Below the pieces are notes generated by a model. That model worked only from the letters and a program-made list of their open reading frames with translations, was not told where the DNA came from and made no database searches. From Bactrocera neohumeralis (lineage: Eukaryota; Arthropoda; Insecta; Diptera; Tephritidae): DNA of 64,000 nt. Location of the stretch: positions 40,090,839-40,154,838 of the forward strand of contig NC_065919.1 of NCBI RefSeq assembly GCF_024586455.1, in the 5' to 3' direction. This document shows, piece after piece, positions 56,540 through 64,000 of this stretch (within the stretch, counting starts at the first letter, position 1; each line of letters opens with the position of its first letter). Made by a program: the position numbers and the translations under genes.

Positions 56540-57690
56540 CTAGCAGTTGCTGTGGCTAAAGTCTTTGTTAGATTACATTTTATCGTATTAACGGTAGTAG
56601 AAAATCAGTCATTAAGACTACCATGCTCTTTTCAATAGGTGTCATTTGCAGAAAAAACACTGTGACCTGCTTGACTGATTTTTTACTACCGTTAATACTT
56701 TAGAACTATGTAATTGGTGCACAATATTTTTGGTTTATCCGCCCTTAGCTAACACAAATAAATTCGACGGTTTTCCTATACGTGACCATGCAATATATAG
56801 TTGCCCATGAGAAAAAAATGGATTTTCCAAATCTTCATCACAAATGGACATTATTTGGCTTTGAGATTTATTTATCGCCATTGCAATAGCTAAAAGAACT
56901 GGAAATTGTAGCCTCCTGAAGGGTATCGTAGAATCCAATGTTATCATTGGAATAAATACGTTGCAACAGGACCACTTATCCTTTAAACTTTCCCGTTAAA
57001 ATGGTTCCTTCAAGCATATTTCCGTTGATATTTCTGATAGCCAAACGCATACCATTGCGTAATCGAGGATTGAAATTACGCAGGAGAATAATAGGTGAAC
57101 CATTCTTTAATCGAAGATTATGTGGTGAAATTCCAGGTATATCTAGTGAATTTCAAAATTCAATTGGAAAAATGTCATTTTTATTTGATTGACATTAAGA
57201 ACAGTATCGAGTGATTCAAAAGACATAAGATCACCTGGTAACAACTGTTGTATCTGGAAATTATGGTCATTTGGTGAGCATCAACATTTTTGGCTGCCAA
57301 AATAGCCCGCCCACTGAGCCAGTTATGATTCAAGTAATTACTCTATACATATATTCGGTAAAAATACTCTGAATCAATTCAATTTTTCCCTTAAGAACAG
57401 TATATAAACTGTCTGGCCGTGTAATGCTTTGCATATCTGATTGCATTTCTATTTTACCGTTTCCAAAATCTAGTAATTTTTCCGAAAATATTTGTGTGGA
57501 TGGACTATTTTGCAATTGTAGTCATGATCAGCAATACCATTCGACATTTAAAATAACATTTTTGGTGCTACAAAAATTATTATACTCTTGCAACATATTT
57601 CTGTTGGCAGTGAAAAAGTTGTTGCCAATTTGATTGAAATTACGATCTTAACTGCTAAATCAAAAGGAGACGTGTTTTGATACCGCTTAT
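56540..57690 (-). pseudogene. Helitron H3 helicase fragment
   Basis: The 3' end CTAG followed by T is at 56540-56543. 56735-56947 is the helicase C-terminus: FRRLQFPVLLAIAMAINKSQ and FSHGQLYIAWSRIGKPSNLF. 57330-57515 has FSEKLLDFGNGKIEMQSDMQ and SITRPDSLYTVLKGKIELI, the region upstream in Helitron helicases. The intervening frames are broken and the Rep part is missing. Confidence 0.78.
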
Positions 57691-58064
57691 CCGTATGATT
57701 CACTCTGATAGGCCAATTCAATGCCAACGTAACGAAGTATGAACTCTGCCGCTAGTAGCTATATGATTGGTGTTTGTATGTGAGGAAACTTGATGAAACC
57801 AAGGTCCTTATAGCTGCATGTTGTATTGGCAAAAGTAAGATAAAGTCAATAAATCAATGCTATCTCATATATATGTATAAGGTCTTGGACCTTTCGTCAA
57901 AATTAGCTGAACATATAATATTGGTTTAATGCCCATACAATAGAATGTGTTTATTATGATTCCGCCTATATTGACCAACTGGTTACTATGACGTAATTAC
58001 ACTACGAAGTTTGGTTTTCATATAAAATTCTTTATAAAAAAGTCGGAAATAATGACTTCCCTTA
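57691..58064. other. No gene recognised
   Basis: Possibly more decayed Helitron helicase (minus strand, LNWPIRVNHTDKRYQNT-like frame near 57700). Otherwise unidentified. Confidence 0.35.
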
Positions 58065-58238
58065 CAGTGACATGTCGCTTATTATGGCCCATTTTTAATA
58101 AATTATGTCCGGTTAGAATGACTGACATGATTCTTTACACCTCCGGCAATGTTCGTTGATTCCCGATGCCGTTCGGCACTTGGCTCGTTTTTGTTTTGAG
58201 TCTCAGTGAGTACTTGACGCTTGAAGGTCACGCATTGT

Positions 58239-59276
58239 TATACTCTCGCAACAATGTTGCTAAGGAGAGTATTATAGTTTTGTTCACATAACGGTTGTTT
58301 GTAAGTCCTAAAACTAAAAGAGTCAGATATAGGGTTATATATACCAAAGTGATCAGGGTGACGAGTAGAGTCGAAATCCGGATGTCTGTCTGTCCGTCCG
58401 TCCGTCTGTCCGTCCGTCTGTCCGTCCGTCCGTGCAAGCTGTAACTTGAGTAAAAATTGAGATCTCATGATGAAACTTGGTACACGTATTCCTTGGCTCC
58501 ATAAGAAGGTTAAGTTTAAAGATGGGCAAAATCGGCCCACTGCCACGCCCACAAAATGGCGGAAACCGAAAACCTATAAAGTGTCATAACTAAGCCATAA
58601 ATAATGATATTAAAGTGAAATTTGGCACAAGGGATCGCATTAGGGAGTGGCATATTTGGACGTAATTTTTTTGGAAAAGTGGGCGTGGCCCCGCCCCCTA
58701 CTAAGTTTTTTGTACGTATCTCGGAAACTACTATAGCTATGTCAACCAAACTCTACAGAGTCGTTTTCTTCAGGCATTTCCATATACAGTTCAAAAATGG
58801 AATTGAAAATCACTAAAAGTGCGTTAACGGACTAACAAAAAACGTCAGAAACACTAAATTTTGCGGAAGAAATGACAGAAGGAAGCTGCACCCAGGCTTT
58901 TTCTAAAAATTGAAAATGGGCGTGGCCTCGCCCACTTATGGACCAAAAACCATATCTCAGGAACTACTAGACCGATTTCAATGAAATTCGGTATATAATA
59001 TTTTCTTAACACCCTGATGACATGTACGAAATATAGGTGAAATCGGTTCATAACCACGCCTTCTTCTAATATAACGCTATTTTGAATTCCATCTGATGCC
59101 TTCTCTGTATAATATATAGTACATTAGGAACCAATGATGATAGCGGAATAAAACTTTACAAAAATACTGTATTTGAAAAATATGTAAATGACGTATAATG
59201 AAATCTCGATTATCACTTTATCATGCGAGAGTATAAAATGTTCGGTGACACCCGAACTTAGCCCTTCCTTACTTGT
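58239..59276 (-). mobile_element. DINE-1-like element inside the Tigger-like element
   Basis: Complete copy: TATACTCTCGCAACAATGTT at the left, TTAGCCCTTCCTTACTTG at the right. It has the longest GTCC/GTCT microsatellite of the window (about 58383-58432) and the five GC boxes, but a ~35-bp segment near 58800 (GGATAATAACCACGCCCACC in other copies) is deleted. Confidence 0.8.
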
Positions 59277-59299
59277 TTTTTGTTTGTTACTGTGAAAAA

Positions 59300-60448
59300 A
59301 TGTCATCACAACGACGTAAAGCATTTACAATTGAGGAGAAAGGTGCAATAATATGCAGATTAGAAAATGGAGAATCTAACTCATGTCTCGCAAAGGAATT
59401 TGGAGTGGGTCATTCGACAATCTCAATGATTTTTAAAAACAAGAACCGCATTAAGCAATGGTTCAATTCAAATGTTTTGAAACCGAAGTGGCTTCGAAAA
59501 TCACTACAAGAAAATGTTGATCAAGCATTAATTCAGTTCAGTTAAAACATGAGAAACAAAGGAATACCTGTCAGCGGCCCTATGCTACAGGAAAAGGCAA
59601 ATGGTTTTGCCGCGCGTTTTGGTGTTCTCGACTTCAATTGTTCTGCAAGCTGGATCAGTCGTTTTAAAGTTCGACATAACATTGTTGCGGGAAAAATTGT
59701 CGGTGAATCTTCATCTGTTGATCAAAATTCAACAACAAACTGGTTGATATCTGCCGAATTTACGAAGACAATTTTCTGATGATGAGATATTTAAAGCTGA
59801 TGAAACTGGAATTTAAAGGTGAAAATTGTAGTGGAGGTAAGTTAATAATTGGCAGCTAATATGAGTGGCACAGAGAAAAAGAAATTGCTCATTATTGGAA
59901 GGTCACAAAAACCAAGATGTTTTAGAAGTGTCAAATCATTACCTGTCAATTATGCTAACAATCGTAAAGCTTGGATGACGTCAGAACTTTTTGAAAAATA
60001 GCTTCGTGATTGGGATCGTGATATGGTGAAGAAGAAGAAAAAGATTCTATTGCTGGTTGATAATTGCCCGGCGCATCCAAATGTTACTAATTTAAAGTCT
60101 ATAACACTTGCGATTCCTTCCGCCGAATGCAACACCATCATACTACAGCCAATGGATCAGGGAATAATACGATCACTCAAAACGAGTTTTAGGAAGAACA
60201 TTGTGCTCAAAATGATTAACTGTCTTGAAGCTAATGAAAACAACTCTTCTACAAAAATAACGGTGCTAGATGCAATTATGCTGGTTAATGATGCCTGGAA
60301 TAAAATGTCACAAAGTACCATTCGTAACTGTTTCAAACATGCAGGATTCATTGAAAGCCACGACGGTTTACCTATTCAAATATCAGAACATGAATTCGAT
60401 GAAGAAGATGACATTCCTTTATCTTTGTGGTCACGAAACCTAAATTAA
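59300..60448 (+). pseudogene. Tigger-like (CENP-B/DDE_1) transposase
   Basis: Start MSSQRRKAFTIEEKGAIICR at 59300 (ATG 24 bases after the inserted DINE-like element), then the first helix-turn-helix with SCLAKEFGVGHSTISMIFKN. A single in-frame TAA at 59543 is followed in the same frame by MRNKGIPVSGPMLQEKANGF and the CENP-B-type second DNA-binding region (ASWISRFKVRHNI). After a frameshift at about 59778 come DDEIFKADETGI (first Asp), KKLLIIGRSQKPRCFR, ILLLVDNCPAHPN (second Asp) and IILQPMDQGIIRSLK (third Asp), then the C-terminus to 60448 and an acidic tail in another frame to ~60670. All three Asp remain. Confidence 0.87.
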
Positions 60449-60936
60449 GATTCTTTAGCACCACCGGAAATGTGAGAAGATTATGTTGACGTCGATAGCG
60501 CTCTCCTCACATTCGAAGAACCCACCGATGAAAATATCGTACAGAACATTAGTGCTAAGAAACAACTCGAAAGTGATGGGGAAGAGGAAGTCGAGGAAGA
60601 ACCATTACCTACCGCAGAAGAGGCATTAAAAGCAGCAATTATTATCACGATTTGTTCACAGCAATATTGAAAAGCAGACAAAAATTACAGATTACTTGCA
60701 GTGAAAAATACACTTGTATGTGTTATACATAATGTGCTGATTACGTGCAATTTTGATTTTGATTGAATATGTATGTATACATATTTAATTACTATGTTTC
60801 TGTAATAAAATACTTAAGTACATACATATTTACATAAAAAAAGTTTTTCGTTTCACAAAACGCTTTGTATGACGTCCGCTTATTATGACGTGTTTGTCAA
60901 TTCCTTTCGATGTCATAATAAACAGATTCCACTGTA

Positions 60937-62400
60937 ATATGTGAGATTGAACGAAATACCCAAATTCCCATACCTACACATAATTATTTTCGTTACTCTA
61001 ACAAAATTATGCAAAATATGTATATAAACTTACTTTGATTCCCATCCTCTGGTTGATGTTTTGCACCTTAAGGTACATATGTATTTCCCTTGGCCCTGCC
61101 GTTCTTGTTGATATATAATTTGAACTTAACTTCTTTTCAATTACTCAAGATATTCACAGTAGTTATTTAGTTTCCATAGTTTCTTAGTCTGTCTGTACAT
61201 TTCTTTACAGGTCATACTTAAGTAAAATTGAAAACGCGAAACAATAATGAAAGAGAACGCCGGACGGCACCTAGGCATAAATTGGTTAGTCCAGCTAATA
61301 TCAATTATCGCAGATCATTTTAAATCCATATTTAAATTCAACAAAGCATGCTTTCAAACTCATACAAAAATATTTAAAGCTTTCACGTGAAATTTCGAAT
61401 TATACTTCTGCCAGAGATTACTCAAATTTCTGCAAAGCTGTTTAATATATAGTACTGTTGGGTCATACATATTATTAAACATCTCCTTGGCATTCAGAAT
61501 AGTTTTACACAAACTTACTTTCTGCACACATACCTGTAGGTATATACAATATGTAAATTAATAAGTACACATACGAAGACAAAGTACATAAAAGTTCTGC
61601 AAAAACTTCGCTTTTAGTTTAGTACATCAAGGTCTCATATCTTTTGTTCGCTTGTACTTCATCGCCTTGTCATGTTAGCGATAAAGATATTATATTCTTA
61701 TGTGTGCATAAACAGAGTATTTTGCCTCCAAGCCATACATTGTTAACATAAGCACTATCTAAATGTTGACTTGGGTAGGCAACATAGAAACAATTTTGGT
61801 ACATTGTTCCTATATAAATATTAATATCATAAATTCCAGTATAGTAGATGGGATAAAGTAGGTTGAGGTATATTAAATGTGACAAAATGGTGTAGTGGCT
61901 TTTTGAATCAATAATGACAGCTACCATAAATTAAATTAAGTGATGCCGTTTTCAATTTATTATAATACATACCATATATGCTTTTCCTATATTAATGCAT
62001 ATTTTAACAGAAGTGCTATTTTTAGTGTTTTGTTAAGAAATATACATATGTATATATTGAGAAGTTGAGTTATAATATGAACATTTTTTTTAATGTGAAA
62101 TAACTAATAAAATAGTTAGTACTACAACACTTTAAACATAGTTTTCTTACTCGTAGTAATCGTAATCAGCTTACTCGTGCTCTATATTTCATATAAGATA
62201 TGTTGTACGCGATCTTTTGATATACCAACTATCTCGATTATGTCGCGTATTAATAAGATATTATGCACTTTTGTAATCTTGCCCTCCGTGGTAACAACCG
62301 TCATTGTCATTTAATTTTTTTGAACGTTTGAAGAGAGAAAGATAAAATAACATTTCTAAGATTTTTGAAATGAAATTAAAAAAAATTCAGTCTTTTTATT
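60937..62400. other. No gene recognised
   Basis: About 1.5 kb of AT-rich DNA with ATACATATGTA-type tracts. It contains only short frames without motifs. Confidence 0.5.
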
Positions 62401-63532
62401 TGTATATTAACAATTATACTCCCTGTACAAAATGTTGCGAGGGTATGAAAATAATTTATAAATCAGTTCCAAGTTTGGACCAATTTTTACGAGTATAACC
62501 TTTGTGAAAAACTTACGTACCATTTTTGCTGGATACGTGTTAATATTTGCTCTGCATGCACAAATACAACTAAATTATAATGCTGCAAATATTATATTGT
62601 GATCAATATAGTTGTATAGTTTATTTTTCCAGTCATGATTAGAGTTTTGCACAACATTTTTCGCGCATACAAGTACAATCATCATGTCATGTCAAAATGT
62701 CGTATTCCACTCAACTTCTTTTTAGGTTCCAAAAGCCATGGGGATGCCGTGAGAAACAAGCTAATCCAAGAAGCTTTAAAAAGGTTTTGTGTAGATTGCC
62801 GAAAATTCCCTAAGTAACCATAAAGCACCAAATAGAAAATACATCAACTATACTATTTTTGCAATCTTCTCTATTAATTTTCGGATAATGTACGGAATTA
62901 TAGTGAGGAACAGGGAGAGTGTTTTCACCAGGATCTAAAAATGCTGGAAGAAAGGTATTAAAATTCGTGAGATCGGCACCTGATGGTGGATTACTTCTGA
63001 TTTCTAGCAGAGGAAACATTAAGATATGTTTTCGGAAAGTTTCTCTCTGTTTACTTCGTTGAATCCTTATTCTTCAAAACAAAAGGGGCATTATAAATAT
63101 ATGTGTTATTTCGTTCCTTGTTTTCAGATTTTTATTATTTAAAATGGAAATAAGATTTAAAAGTAAACGAGAAAATCTTACACAATCATTGATAGTTTCA
63201 CGAATACATATCTATACATATGTATGTATACAAAATAGCTCAGCCACTTGACGCATTGTACAGAACAATGTAAAATTTAAACGGCAACGATAAGCTTTTC
63301 GGTAGTCTGATGATTTCGCATAGACCGTGTCGGTCATTCATCGATCTACTTTCGCCGACGAAATAAATGCACGTTCAAAGCATTCGTATGGCGAAATGCT
63401 GATTGGCCATTAATATGCGGGAAGAATCGCAAATTGTTTCACCACTACAAATATTCCCAACAATTGCTAGAGATTGGAAATGGTAGAGTAGAACAATACG
63501 CAATGCATTAGACTAGCAAACAATGTATATGT
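62401..63532. other. Unidentified; small DINE-like scrap at the start
   Basis: 62410-62450 has ATTATACTCCCTGTACAAAA and TGTTGCGAGGGTATG, a scrap of a DINE-like end. The small frames at 62635-62817 (plus, Cys/Lys-rich) and 62810-63019 (minus) show nothing I can match and are not supported as genes. Confidence 0.45.
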
Positions 63533-64000
63533 AACAAGTAAAGAAGGGCTAAGATCGGGAGCAACCGAACATTTTATACTTTTGCAACTTGCAAGAATCA
63601 AAGCCAGGGAAATACTTTAAGGTGTAAAACCAATCATATAGAGTAAAGTCTGCTGGATGTTCGACAATTCTGATATTAGTTATATAGTAGTTAGGGCAAG
63701 TTTTCGCTCAATTTCATCTATTTTAGGCATGAAGATACAATGTTATGAGTCAAACACGCTCTCTTATTTTCATTGGTATAACTGACATATTTTCCGATAT
63801 ATGGTATGCGGTACAAAGTCATCCAGAAGTTCGAAAATCTTTATATTAATATATGGGAGCGAATGGAGGTATTGGTCCGATTAATTTTCATTGGCCGATA
63901 TTTTTGATCAAAAGTCAACTATAGGTACTGGGGTCCAAATATTCCGCACCTAGGGGCTTGAACAGTTTTTGTTGTATTTGGTTACATAGTGACACACACT
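63533..64000 (+). mobile_element. DINE-1-like element, family B, runs out of window
   Basis: Begins AACAAGTAAAGAAGGGCTAA, then GAGCAACCGAACATTTTATA and TTGCAACTTGCAAGAATCAA. The end block matches family A, but the body (TACTGGGGTCCAAATATTCC) matches 36725-37400. Cut by the window edge. Confidence 0.72.

Larger units (their letters stand above)
58065..60934 (+). mobile_element. Tigger/pogo-like DNA transposon
   Basis: The left end CAGTGACATGTCGCTTATTA and right end (reverse complement) CAGTGGAATCTGTTTATTAT are flanked by TA (58063-58064, 60935-60936). Inner inverted CTTATTATG blocks fit Tigger ends. A DINE-like element (58239-59276) sits in the 5' untranslated region. Without it the element is ~1.8 kb. 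Confidence 0.82.

Noticed and set aside
62635..63019. 60-aa plus and 69-aa minus frames as possible host exons
   Set aside because: They overlap slightly, no splice logic or domain is visible, and no neighbouring exon could be found. Too weak to call.

Overview
This window looks like a repeat-rich, probably heterochromatic stretch of a higher fly (Diptera, Brachycera). Evidence seen in the sequence: AT-rich DNA full of (TATG)n/(TACA)n tracts; P, piggyBac, mariner/Tc1, Tigger, hAT, PIF/Harbinger and Helitron relics; and a very abundant element organised like Drosophila DINE-1/INE-1. A tephritid fruit fly is my best guess, but that is an inference from general resemblance. I found no convincing host gene, tRNA, rRNA or CRISPR array. 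Every coding region I can identify belongs to a transposable element, and nearly all are broken by frameshifts or stops.

Layout. 1-1.8 kb: truncated DINE-like copy, old repeats, a small foldback and a poly(A)-tailed retroposon. 2.0-3.4 kb: a DD34E Tc1/Tc3-like element with both ends and a TA target duplication. 3.5-7.8 kb: the two ends of another Tc1-like element enclosing a mini-Harbinger (Myb/SANT-like gene only), a hAT-type MITE and a complete Tc1-like element. 7.9-9.9 kb: long palindromic MITEs. 10.2-12.0 kb: P-element relic with THAP domain. 12.6-23.5 kb: a nested stack. A two-gene Harbinger (MADF gene plus DDE transposase, called Z here) is split by a Sola-like element (Y) with ~490-bp terminal inverted repeats. 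Y is itself hit by a piggyBac element in one terminal repeat and by a hAT-like element with 8-bp target duplications.

23.6-26.5 kb: a 100-N assembly gap, mariner fragments, a Helitron end and a DINE-like copy. 26.9-32.6 kb: a large Helitron on the minus strand with Rep (HUH) and Pif1-type helicase. 32.6-33.9 kb: Ty3/gypsy pol relic. 35.1-35.6 kb: hAT relic. 36.2-38.1 kb: mariner deletion derivative and relatives of the DINE-like element. 38.9-46.8 kb: a second two-gene Harbinger (W), parent of the palindromic MITEs, interrupted by a foldback element (with a mariner inside it), a Helitron fragment and a DINE-like element. 47-53.3 kb: two RTE-like LINE copies, the longer flanked by a ~260-bp direct repeat. 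55-57.7 kb: mariner fragment, foldback, third Helitron fragment. 58.1-60.9 kb: Tigger/pogo-like element with a DINE-like insertion before its start codon. 61-64 kb: mostly unrecognised AT-rich DNA plus one more DINE-related copy.

How it works together: there is no operon or pathway logic; the logic is stratigraphic. Insertions inside terminal repeats and genes give an order of events. Deletion derivatives (MITEs) sit near the autonomous-type parent that would have moved them. The strongest candidates for undescribed biology are the Sola-like element, the hAT-like element inside it, the W family with its giant-armed MITE, and the gene-carrying mini-Harbinger.
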